Assembly (NCBI GenBank): GCA_014378485.1
Contig: JACMNO010000110.1
Location: 1-64,000, forward strand
DNA: 64,000 bases
Direction of reading: 5' to 3'
Source: Bacteroidia bacterium
Lineage (GTDB): Bacteria; Bacteroidota; Bacteroidia; B-17B0; Aurantibacillaceae
Below the pieces are notes generated by a model that ran no database searches, was not told where the DNA came from, and saw only the letters and a program-made list of their open reading frames with translations. A program made the position numbers and the translations under genes. This document shows, one piece after another, positions 34,453 to 42,454 of this stretch. The stretch's first letter is position 1. Each line of letters begins with the position of its first letter.

Positions 34453-35928
34453 ATGAAAATCCTTTTTACTCATAGTTATTTTTTAAGATTTGATTCCAAG
34501 CAATTTAAAACTGCGATGCCTTATCCGCCTTTGGGCACATTGTATGCGATGTCTTATTTAAGGGAACATGGTTATGAAGTGAAACTATTTGATTCCATGT
34601 TTTGTTATTCTGCTAAGGATATCAGATCTACCATTGATGAATTTAAACCGGATATTTTTATCAGTTACGATGATGGTTTTAATTATCTTACCAAAATGTG
34701 TCTTACGAATATGCGGGAGGCTTGTTTTGATATGCTGGCTTATGCAAAATCCAAAGGATGTGAGGTGATTGTTTCCAGTTCGGACGCTACGGATCATTCA
34801 ACTGAATATTTAAAGCAAGGTTCAGATGTTGTGGTTATTGGTGAGGCGGAGCAAACAGTATTGGAGTTATGCAATGCTTTTAAAGAAGGTAAGTCTATTG
34901 ATTCCATTCAGGGAATTTCGTTTGCAAAGAATGATGAACTTATCAAAACAAAACCAAGATTAGTAATAAAAGACCTCGATATATTACCACCACCGGCCTG
35001 GGATTTGATTGATATTTCGGAGTACAAAAATATGTGGATGCAAAACCACGGATACTTTTCGTTAAATTTTGTGACAACCCGTGGATGTCCTTATAAATGT
35101 AACTGGTGTGCAAAACCAATTTATGGTAACCGCTATAATTCGCATAGTCCTGAAAATATAGTTTTAGAAATAAAAAAATGGCAGCAAAAATTTGGTTTTA
35201 CACATATTTGGTTTGCAGATGATATTTTTGGGTTAAAACCTAACTGGCTAAAGGATTTTGAATATCACATCATAAAACAAAACGTTAAGATCAATTACAA
35301 AATACAAAGCCGCGCTGATCTGTTATTAGAGGAAGATAATATTAAACACTTAGCAAATAGTGGCTGTACAATGGTTTGGATGGGAGCAGAGAGCGGTTCT
35401 CAAAAGATACTCGACGCCATGGATAAAGGTATAAAGGTAGAACAGATTTATGATGCTACGCGCTTACTAAAAAAACATAAGATCACTGTTTCTTTATTCC
35501 TGCAATTAGGTTATTTAGAAGAAACAATAGATGATATAAAGATGACTATAAAGATGGTAGAAGATCTGTTGCCGGATGACATTGGTATTTCTGTTTCTTA
35601 TCCTCTACCCGGGACTTTATTTTATGATAAAGTAAAATTACTCCCGATATCCACTGGCATACAAGGTAAAAGTAACTGGATAGATAGCGATGATTTGGAT
35701 ATGTTATTTAAAAACACCTATCACAAGGATTTCTATAAGCAATTGCAACGTTATATTCATCGCCGATATAGAAAGCAAATGGGTTTGTACTCAGCCAAAA
35801 AAATATTTTCTCAACCATCCAAACAGCATTTTAAAAATATAGTATCGCTACTCAAAATAGTACCACAGGAATATTTTGAAAAACGAAAACTTAAACAAAT
35901 TGAACCCAATGCAACCGCAGACTTTTGA
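34453..35928 (+). CDS. Cobalamin-binding-type radical SAM protein, copy 3
   Basis: 491 aa from the ATG at 34453 (MKILFTHSYF). The N-terminal domain has the BchE/P-methylase-like layout (AMPYPPLGTLYAMSYLREHG ... VVVIGEAEQTVLELC), then C212/C216/C219 (CPYKCNWC), MVWMGAESGSQKILDAMDKG and LFLQLGYLEETIDDI. Paralogous to the 36711 product (both begin MKILFTH-YFL). It overlaps the 35909 methyltransferase gene by 20 nt. Confidence 0.88.
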   Translation: MKILFTHSYFLRFDSKQFKTAMPYPPLGTLYAMSYLREHGYEVKLFDSMFCYSAKDIRSTIDEFKPDIFISYDDGFNYLTKMCLTNMREACFDMLAYAKSKGCEVIVSSSDATDHSTEYLKQGSDVVVIGEAEQTVLELCNAFKEGKSIDSIQGISFAKNDELIKTKPRLVIKDLDILPPPAWDLIDISEYKNMWMQNHGYFSLNFVTTRGCPYKCNWCAKPIYGNRYNSHSPENIVLEIKKWQQKFGFTHIWFADDIFGLKPNWLKDFEYHIIKQNVKINYKIQSRADLLLEEDNIKHLANSGCTMVWMGAESGSQKILDAMDKGIKVEQIYDATRLLKKHKITVSLFLQLGYLEETIDDIKMTIKMVEDLLPDDIGISVSYPLPGTLFYDKVKLLPISTGIQGKSNWIDSDDLDMLFKNTYHKDFYKQLQRYIHRRYRKQMGLYSAKKIFSQPSKQHFKNIVSLLKIVPQEYFEKRKLKQIEPNATADF

Positions 35929-36691
35929 TGGCTATGCACAAACCTATGATGAACACTTTACTCATTCTTTAATTGGTATTGCTCAGCGAACGCAGGTTTA
36001 TAATCAATTATTAAAGAGTATTTCTTTTAATCAAAAATCAGTTCTTGAAATTAATTGTGGAACAGGTGAGGATGCTTCCTGGTTGGTGAAGCAAGGTGCA
36101 AATGTTTTGGCAACTGATATTTCAGAAGGAATGATTGATGTGGCTAGAAATAAACCTACAAACAATTCAATTAATTTTAAGGCTCTCGCCGCACAGGATA
36201 TTTCATCTTTAGCCCCAAACACTTACAATATCATTTTCTCAAATTTTGGCGGATTAAATTGTTTGAATTTAAATGAAATCCAAAAATTTAGAAATGATTG
36301 TACCCAACTTCAGTATAAATCTGATCAACTGGCTTTTGTAATTATGAGCACTAAATGTTGGTGGGAGCGTGTATATTTTAGTTTAAAAAATGAGAAGCCA
36401 AAATCTATTCGCCGTCAAAATAATGATGGTGTTGAAACAAATATCAATGATATTCATTTTAAAACTTATTATTATAGTCCATCTAACTTGAAAGAATTGT
36501 TTAAGGAAAATTATAATTGCATCAATGTTAAGCCGATTGGTCTCTTCATACCGCCATCTTATTTAGAGCCTTATATTGAAAAACGGAATAGATTATTTGG
36601 TGTTTTGAAATTACTGGATAAATTATGTGCGCGTTTTTCCGTTTTTTCAAATTACGCGGATCATTACTTAATTGTTTTTGAGAAGAAATAA
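35909..36691 (+). CDS. SAM-dependent methyltransferase, copy 3
   Basis: 260 aa from the ATG at 35909 (MQPQTFDGYAQTYDEHFTH), which lies within the last codons of the radical SAM gene. Motif I VLEINCGTGEDASWLVKQGA, motif II VLATDISEGMIDVARNK and IIFSNFGGLNC place it with UbiE/BioC-like small-molecule methyltransferases. Next to a radical SAM gene, as in modules 1 and 2. Confidence 0.83.
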   Translation: MQPQTFDGYAQTYDEHFTHSLIGIAQRTQVYNQLLKSISFNQKSVLEINCGTGEDASWLVKQGANVLATDISEGMIDVARNKPTNNSINFKALAAQDISSLAPNTYNIIFSNFGGLNCLNLNEIQKFRNDCTQLQYKSDQLAFVIMSTKCWWERVYFSLKNEKPKSIRRQNNDGVETNINDIHFKTYYYSPSNLKELFKENYNCINVKPIGLFIPPSYLEPYIEKRNRLFGVLKLLDKLCARFSVFSNYADHYLIVFEKK

Positions 36692-36710
36692 TGATGTACT
36701 TTTATAAGAG

Positions 36711-38096
36711 ATGAAGATCCTTTTTACACACGGTTATTTTTTGAGCGAAGATCCAAAAGAACTTCAGATCATGCGACCATACGTGCCTTTGGGAATTTTG
36801 TACATTTCTGCTTTTTTAGAAAAAAATGGTTTTGAAAACGAGGTGTTTGATTCTACTTTTTCAACCTTAGATAAATTGAAAGAAAAAATTCTAGACACAA
36901 AGCCGGATGCGATTGCGATCTATACTAATTTGATGACGAAACTCAATGTGTTGAAGATCATTAAATTCATCCGATCCGAATCGACTTTACAAAATACGAA
37001 AATAATTCTAGGCGGACCCGAAGTACGGAATTACGCAGAAAATTTTTTAAACTATGGCGCTGACTTTATCATAATTGGCGAAGGTGAAGAAACTACTTTG
37101 GAATTAATAACTGCTTTAAACTCTTCGACTCCGCTCAGAGTGACATTACATTCCATAAAAGGCCTCGCCTATTTAGAAAACGGAAAAGTGATCACAACAC
37201 CCGAACGCGTTTTAATTAAAGACATAAACACATTACCATTTCCTAACCGAAAAAAAATTGATTTCGTTCCATATTTAAACGGATGGAAAACTCATCATGG
37301 ATATAGCATGATGAGCGTGAATACTATGCGCGGTTGTCCATACACTTGTAAATGGTGCAGCCGGGCGGTATATGGCGGCACCTACAGAAGGCGCTCACCT
37401 CAATTGGTAGCACAGGAAATGAAGCATATTAAAGACACTTACAATCCTGATATGATCTGGTTTGTTGACGATGTATTTACAATCCACCACAAATGGTTGA
37501 CAGAATTTGCCGAGGAAGTGAAAAAACAGGATGCCGTAATTCCCTATGAAATTATTTCCCGCGCAGATCGTTTAAACGAAGAGGTGATTAAAACATTAAA
37601 AGCCAGTGGCTGTTTTAGAGTTTGGGTGGGAGCTGAAAGTGGGTCTCAAAAAATTATTGACGCTATGGACAGACGCGTGGATGTGATGCAAACCCGTCAC
37701 ATGATCAATCTTGCAAAGCAGCATGGACTCGAAGCAGGTACATTTATAATGCTCGGTTATCCCGGAGAAACTAAAGAAGATATTAAAGAAACGATTGAAC
37801 ATTTGGTGCAGTCAAATCCTTCGCAATACACAATCACAATCGCTTATCCTATAAAAGGAACGGAGCTTTACAATGAAGTTAAAAATGAATTCCTGGATCA
37901 GCGCTTGGAATGGGAAACATCAACAGATAGAGATATTGATTTTAAACGTACCCATCCCAAACAGTATTATCAGTATGCTATTCAGTGGGTGATGAATGAA
38001 GTATATTTAAAAACAAAAAATAAAAATCTTTTGAAGGTTCCATACTTAAAATTAAAATCTCTGAAGTACCAATTGCAAATGGAGTTGAACAAGTAG
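36711..38096 (+). CDS. Cobalamin-binding-type radical SAM protein, copy 4
   Basis: 461 aa. N-terminal cobalamin-type domain (MRPYVPLGILYISAFLEKNG ... IILGGPEVRNYAENFLNYGA), C209/C213/C216 (CPYTCKWC), VWVGAESGSQKIIDAMDRR and GTFIMLGYPGETKEDI. Last gene of the array. Residues about 138-146 are encoded by a copy of a dispersed repeat (37122-37145), giving SSTPLRVTL where the paralogue at 34453 has a segment shorter by about four residues. Confidence 0.88.
   Translation: MKILFTHGYFLSEDPKELQIMRPYVPLGILYISAFLEKNGFENEVFDSTFSTLDKLKEKILDTKPDAIAIYTNLMTKLNVLKIIKFIRSESTLQNTKIILGGPEVRNYAENFLNYGADFIIIGEGEETTLELITALNSSTPLRVTLHSIKGLAYLENGKVITTPERVLIKDINTLPFPNRKKIDFVPYLNGWKTHHGYSMMSVNTMRGCPYTCKWCSRAVYGGTYRRRSPQLVAQEMKHIKDTYNPDMIWFVDDVFTIHHKWLTEFAEEVKKQDAVIPYEIISRADRLNEEVIKTLKASGCFRVWVGAESGSQKIIDAMDRRVDVMQTRHMINLAKQHGLEAGTFIMLGYPGETKEDIKETIEHLVQSNPSQYTITIAYPIKGTELYNEVKNEFLDQRLEWETSTDRDIDFKRTHPKQYYQYAIQWVMNEVYLKTKNKNLLKVPYLKLKSLKYQLQMELNK
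37122..37145 (+). repeat. Dispersed repeat embedded in a coding region
   Basis: TCTTCGACTCCGCTCAGAGT followed by GACA. Its reverse complement matches the pattern TGTCAnnCnGAGCnnAGTCGAnGG seen at 38107-38131. It is in frame inside the fourth radical SAM gene. Confidence 0.55.
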
Positions 38097-38106
38097 TTAG
38101 TTTTAC

Positions 38107-38131
38107 TGTCATCCCGAGCTTAGTCGAGGGG
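38107..38131 (+). repeat. Dispersed repeat copy between the radical SAM array and 38150
   Basis: TGTCATCCCGAGCTTAGTCG followed by AGGGG, a sequence familiar from intergenic repeats of many Bacteroidota; related to the copy in 37122-37145 on the other strand. Confidence 0.55.
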
Positions 38132-38149
38132 CTACCAATTCGTTTTCTT

Positions 38150-38704
38150 TTAAAAGCTCATTCCCACACTTACTCCCGCCCAAAACTGGAAATAATTTGG
38201 ATGAAAACCTAAAGCATCATTACTCATCACAGCTGGTGTTAATCCGGCTCTGATAAAAAAACCATCATCCCGCCTCTGGTATCGATACCCACAACGCCAG
38301 ACACTGAACAAAATATTTTCCCAAAAATAGGAATCAATTTGATCAGGCCTTTCATTATAACGCCTTTGTAATGTTATTCCCAAGCCCATTTCTAAATGGT
38401 GGGGATTCTGAAAGAGAATGAAGTTATTTTCTAAAACGCAGATTGGCTCAATATAAATTCCATTAAAGTGCGGGGCAAAACCAAGTCTGGCACTTACTTT
38501 TAATTTTTCTCTGTAATAATAGATTCGGTCAACATTTAATGAATAAAGCCCGGCATTACCACCTAACTCAATGAACCCTGCTGTTTTAGCCGGATCTTTA
38601 TTGTAATCCCTTGGAGCAGGTAACGCATAATCATCCTGGGCAATGGATCTAAACCCTAAAAAGGAGATAAAAGAGAGAATTAGTATGTGTTTAAAAGGAA
38701 CCAA
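38150..38704 (-). CDS. Hypothetical outer-membrane beta-barrel-like protein
   Basis: 184 aa with a signal peptide (ILILSFISFLGFRSIAQ) and beta-rich mature sequence (GFIELGGNAGLYSLNVDRIY, FFIRAGLTPAVM) ending in FWAGVSVGMSF, a typical C-terminal outer-membrane strand with terminal Phe. Tail-to-tail with the radical SAM array. Function unknown. Confidence 0.65.
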   Translation of the reverse strand: MVPFKHILILSFISFLGFRSIAQDDYALPAPRDYNKDPAKTAGFIELGGNAGLYSLNVDRIYYYREKLKVSARLGFAPHFNGIYIEPICVLENNFILFQNPHHLEMGLGITLQRRYNERPDQIDSYFWENILFSVWRCGYRYQRRDDGFFIRAGLTPAVMSNDALGFHPNYFQFWAGVSVGMSF

Positions 38705-38858
38705 TAGTCAAACTTACTAATTAAAAATAAAACCTTCTTTATTAATTAATTGTTAAAATCTTACTGAGACAAAAGCCAATCAAAGCACTATCTTTACCAA
38801 GTTTGTTTTTTTGTAACATATTGTTGTGATATAATAATCAAACACCCTTTATTACTAT

Positions 38859-41669
38859 ATGAAAGATACATCCTTAAAATCCGTTTTAATTATTGGTTCA
38901 GGTCCTATTGTTATTGGCCAGGCCTGTGAGTTTGATTATTCAGGTTCTCAATCGGCCAAAAGTCTTCGCGAAGAAGGTATTGAGGTGACTCTGATCAACT
39001 CTAACCCGGCAACGATCATGACCGATAAAGTGACAGCAGATCATATTTACTTGTTGCCCTTAGAAGTCAAATCTATTGTTAAGATATTGGAAGAGCGTCA
39101 GATTGATGCCGTGCTACCAACCATGGGCGGACAAACTGCGTTGAACTTAGCGTTGAAATGCGAGGACTTAGGTATCTGGAAAAAATACGGGGTGAAAATG
39201 ATTGGTGTTGACATTGATGCTATCAAAGTTTGCGAAGACAGAGATTTATTTCGTATTCGCATGAATGAAATTGGAGTAGCGATGGCTCCATCAAAAATTG
39301 CTAAATCATTTTTAGAAGGGAAATCTGTAGCTCAAGAATTTGGTTTTCCTTTAGTTATACGTCCTTCTTTTACCCTTGGCGGAAGCGGAGGCTCTGTAGT
39401 TTACAAAAAAGAAGATTATGATGCCTTATTGAATAGAGGGCTACAAACTTCTCCAATACATGAAGTATTAATTGATAAAGCGGTATTGGGTTGGAAAGAA
39501 TATGAACTGGAATTATTACGCGATCAAAATGATAATGTAGCTATTATTTGTTCCATTGAAAATTTTGATCCAATGGGCGTGCATACTGGAGACAGTATTA
39601 CAGTAGCTCCTGCTCAAACTTTAAGCGATAGTACCTATCAGAAAATGCGTACCATGGCCATTAAGATGATGCGCAGCATTGGCAATTTCTCAGGAGGTTG
39701 TAATGTGCAATTTGCGGTGAGTGATGATGAAGAAGAAAAAATTATTGCGATTGAAATTAATCCGCGTGTATCACGTTCATCGGCCTTAGCAAGTAAAGCT
39801 ACCGGTTACCCGATTGCCCGTATTGCCAGTAAATTAGCCATTGGATACACATTAGATGAATTGCAAAATCAAATCACTAAACAAACATCGGCTTATTTTG
39901 AACCAACCCTAGATTATGTAATTGTAAAGATACCACGTTGGAATTTTGATAAATTCAAAGGGTGTAACCGCGAATTGGGTTTCCAGATGAAATCGGTTGG
40001 AGAAGTTATGGCAATAGGCCGTTCTTTTCAGGAAGCTTTGCAAAAAGCCTGTCAGAGTTTAGAAATTAAACGTAACGGTTTAGGGGCTGATGGAAGAGAA
40101 AATACGAACCAGGCTGAATTACTCGCAGGTTTAGAGCGCCCAAGCTGGAATCGTTTGTTCATGATCTATGATGCAATGAAATTGGGCATCTCCATCAAAA
40201 CCATCCAAAAATTAACACGCATTGATATGTGGTTCCTGGAGCAGATCGAACAAATGATCGCATTGGAAAATGAAGTTTCCAAATACAGATTAGCCGATAT
40301 TCCACGAGACCTATTATATGAGGTAAAACAAATGGGCTATGCAGATAGACAAGTAGCGCATTTATTAAGATGTTTGGAAAGTGAAGTATATAATAAGCGG
40401 AAGGATCTAAATATTAACCGCGTATTTAAAATGGTAGATACCTGTGCGGCTGAGTTCGAAGCAAAAACGCCTTATTATTATTCAACTTTTGAAGATGAGA
40501 ATGAAAGTATTCGTTCTGATAAAAAGAAGGTGATTATTTTAGGAAGCGGGCCAAACCGTATCGGGCAGGGAATTGAGTTTGATTACAGTTGTGTGCATGG
40601 AGTTTTAGCCGCCAAAGAAATGGGTTATGAAACCATCATGATAAATTGTAACCCAGAGACTGTTAGTACGGATTTTAGCACGGCTGATAAATTATATTTT
40701 GAACCGGTTTTCTGGGAACATATTTACGATATCATTTTACATGAAAAGCCTGAAGGCGTTATTGTTCAGTTAGGTGGACAAACTGCACTAAAGCTTGCGG
40801 AAAAATTAGAACGTTACGGCATTAAAATTATCGGAACAGATTTTAAATCATTGGATCTGGCGGAAGACAGAGGAAGATTCTCTAACTTGTTAAAAGAAAA
40901 CAATATTCCTTACCCAAAATTTGGAGTTATTACAGATGCAGAAGAAGCCATTACTTTATCTAAAGAATTAGGTTTTCCATTATTGGTTCGCCCCAGTTAT
41001 GTATTAGGCGGACAAAGCATGAAGATTGTTATTAATGATGAAGAGTTAGAGCAACATGTTGTTAAATTATTACATGATTTGCCGGGCAATCAAGTGTTAT
41101 TGGATCACTTTTTACAAAACGCTATCGAAGCAGAATCTGATTCTATCTGCGATGGAAAAGATGTTTACATTATTGGTATGATGGAACATATTGAGCCTGC
41201 AGGAATTCATAGTGGAGATAGTTATGCAGTATTGCCCCCTTTTGATTTAAGTGAAAATGTTCTAAGACAAATGGAAGTACACACGAAAACAATTGCATTA
41301 GCGCTTAAAACAGTTGGATTATTAAATATCCAATTTGCTATTAAAGATGAGATCGTTTATATAATTGAAGCGAATCCAAGGGCATCCCGCACGGTTCCTT
41401 TTATTGCGAAAGCGTATGACGAACCTTATGTAAATTATGCCACTAAAGTTATGTTGGGAGCAAAGGTTAAAGATTTTAATTTCAAGCCAACAAAAAAAGG
41501 ATACGCGATTAAAATCCCTGTATTTAGTTATGAGAAATTCCCTGAAATACAAAAAGAGCTTGGACCAGAAATGAAATCAACAGGAGAAGCTATCTATTTT
41601 ATTGATAGCTTACAGGATGAATACTTTCAAAATATTTATAGCGAGAGGAATTTGTATTTGAGTAAGTAA
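38859..41669 (+). CDS. carB: Carbamoyl-phosphate synthase large subunit, without allosteric domain
   Basis: Makes carbamoyl phosphate for pyrimidines and arginine. 936 aa with two ATP-grasp halves: first about 1-400 (LIIGSGPIVIGQACEFDYSG, RPSFTLGGSGG), second about 550-936 (VIILGSGPNRIGQGIEFDYS, RPSYVLGGQSMKIV). Escherichia coli CarB is about 1,073 aa; the missing C-terminal part is the MGS-like domain that binds UMP, ornithine and IMP. Shortened CarB of this size is, to my knowledge, normal in parts of the Bacteroidota, so feedback control must act differently. No carA is next to it. The 3' end has a diverged duplicate at 41867-41923. Confidence 0.97.
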   Translation: MKDTSLKSVLIIGSGPIVIGQACEFDYSGSQSAKSLREEGIEVTLINSNPATIMTDKVTADHIYLLPLEVKSIVKILEERQIDAVLPTMGGQTALNLALKCEDLGIWKKYGVKMIGVDIDAIKVCEDRDLFRIRMNEIGVAMAPSKIAKSFLEGKSVAQEFGFPLVIRPSFTLGGSGGSVVYKKEDYDALLNRGLQTSPIHEVLIDKAVLGWKEYELELLRDQNDNVAIICSIENFDPMGVHTGDSITVAPAQTLSDSTYQKMRTMAIKMMRSIGNFSGGCNVQFAVSDDEEEKIIAIEINPRVSRSSALASKATGYPIARIASKLAIGYTLDELQNQITKQTSAYFEPTLDYVIVKIPRWNFDKFKGCNRELGFQMKSVGEVMAIGRSFQEALQKACQSLEIKRNGLGADGRENTNQAELLAGLERPSWNRLFMIYDAMKLGISIKTIQKLTRIDMWFLEQIEQMIALENEVSKYRLADIPRDLLYEVKQMGYADRQVAHLLRCLESEVYNKRKDLNINRVFKMVDTCAAEFEAKTPYYYSTFEDENESIRSDKKKVIILGSGPNRIGQGIEFDYSCVHGVLAAKEMGYETIMINCNPETVSTDFSTADKLYFEPVFWEHIYDIILHEKPEGVIVQLGGQTALKLAEKLERYGIKIIGTDFKSLDLAEDRGRFSNLLKENNIPYPKFGVITDAEEAITLSKELGFPLLVRPSYVLGGQSMKIVINDEELEQHVVKLLHDLPGNQVLLDHFLQNAIEAESDSICDGKDVYIIGMMEHIEPAGIHSGDSYAVLPPFDLSENVLRQMEVHTKTIALALKTVGLLNIQFAIKDEIVYIIEANPRASRTVPFIAKAYDEPYVNYATKVMLGAKVKDFNFKPTKKGYAIKIPVFSYEKFPEIQKELGPEMKSTGEAIYFIDSLQDEYFQNIYSERNLYLSK

Positions 41670-41727
41670 TTATTTTAATTTCAAATTGTACCTCAGTTTA
41701 TTTGAACGATTAAATTTTAGGTCTTAT

Positions 41728-41808
41728 GGCGTGTCTGGCGGAAGCCAGACCGAGCTATCATTTCAATCTTTTTTGTAAAAAAAGGATTTGCGTTTGCATC
41801 CCTCACAC
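41728..41808 (+). repeat. GGGCGTGCC-family dispersed repeat, copy A (degenerate)
   Basis: Layout: GGCGTGTCTGGCGGAAGCCA (stem-loop), GAGCTATCATTTCAATCTTT, poly-A/T region, then GGATTTGCG..CATCCCTCACAC. Same order of blocks as the copies at 41944, 42123 (reverse) and 54804. Confidence 0.6.
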
Positions 41809-41866
41809 AAAAAAAGTTAAATCAACTGCCTTTAATTGTACAAAAGTTTTTTAAGGAATTAGTTCG

Positions 41867-41923
41867 CAGGATGGGTATTTCCAAAATATTTATAGTGAAC
41901 GTAATTTATATCTGAGTAAGTAA
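41867..41923 (+). pseudogene. Diverged duplicate of the carB 3' end (18 codons plus stop)
   Basis: Reads QDGYFQNIYSERNLYLSK and a stop. The true carB end (41613-41669) reads QDEYFQNIYSERNLYLSK. The 57-nt copies differ at 10 positions, but only one codon changes the amino acid. It is separated from carB by repeat copy A. This looks like the tail of a second carB allele rather than a recent copy of the present one. Confidence 0.75.
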
Positions 41924-41943
41924 TTTTTGTTATTTATTATTTT

Positions 41944-42031
41944 GGGCGTGCCGCGAAAAGCGGCCAGGCTTTCCGTTTCAATCTTTTTGTAAAGGAGGCA
42001 CAAAAAGGATTTTCACTTCAATCCTTCACGC
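41944..42031 (+). repeat. GGGCGTGCC-family dispersed repeat, copy B
   Basis: GGGCGTGCCGCGAAAAGCGG, then CAGGCTTTCCGTTTCAATCT, spacer AAAGGAGGCACAAAAAGGAT, then TTCACTTCAATCCTTCACGC. Forms an inverted pair with copy C around the dyad at 42039-42121. Confidence 0.65.
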
Positions 42032-42038
42032 AGGTATG

Positions 42039-42121
42039 TCGTCATCTCGAGGTATGATGCGATCTTAAACACAGTTATACTGTAGTGAGATTGCTTCATA
42101 AAGGAACATTCATAATGACGA
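42039..42121. repeat. GTCATnnCGAGG-type palindromic repeat between copies B and C
   Basis: TCGTCATCTCGAGGTATGAT..GCGATCTT on the left is matched in reverse by TGAGATTGCTTCATAAAGGA..ATGACGA on the right. It resembles the widespread CGTCATTGCGAGG...AAGCAATCT hairpin repeat. Confidence 0.55.
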
Positions 42122-42122
42122 T

Positions 42123-42215
42123 GCATGAGCAATTGTAGTGGAAATCCTTTTGCCTGCCTCCTGCAAAAAATTGAAACAAAAAGTGCGACCCGCTGCCTTT
42201 TTGCGGGGCATGCCC
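42123..42215 (-). repeat. GGGCGTGCC-family dispersed repeat, copy C (reverse)
   Basis: On the minus strand: GGGCATGCCCCGCAAAAAGG, CAGCGGGTCGCACTTTTTGT, TTCAATTTTTTGCAGGAGGC, then AAAAGGATTTCCACTACAAT. Same block order as copies A, B and D. Minus-strand ORFs across 42013-42301 are products of this repeat. Confidence 0.6.
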
Positions 42216-42402
42216 AAATATTTCTTATGAAATGTAAAATAATTACCAGAAAAAAAGGCACAAAAAAAGGGTAAGCTACTTTCATCGCACCGCTCAACCA
42301 TCTACCCTTGCTATGTTCCCATCCTGGGGGATTTGACAGGAGCTGGTCGTGAAAGACTTACCCGCCGCAAAAGTATCAAATTTATTTCATTAATTGAGTA
42401 AT

Positions 42403-42433
42403 TTTGATAAAAATTATATCTTAGTTATATTTA
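42403..42433 (+). promoter_or_regulatory. Promoter of the GT2 gene
   Basis: TTTG (42403-42406), 19 nt, TATATTTA (42426-42433; one mismatch to TAnnTTTG), 21 nt before the ATG at 42455. Confidence 0.45.
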
Positions 42434-42454
42434 GGCTTTCATTAATCATACCAT

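Noticed and set aside
28979-38096. rSAM array as a RiPP cluster
   Set aside because: No small precursor-peptide ORF is seen beside it, and the rSAMs are of cobalamin type rather than SPASM type.
42013-42301. Overlapping minus-strand ORFs after carB
   Set aside because: They read through the reverse GGGCGTGCC repeat and the GTCAT hairpin; no start context or family signal.
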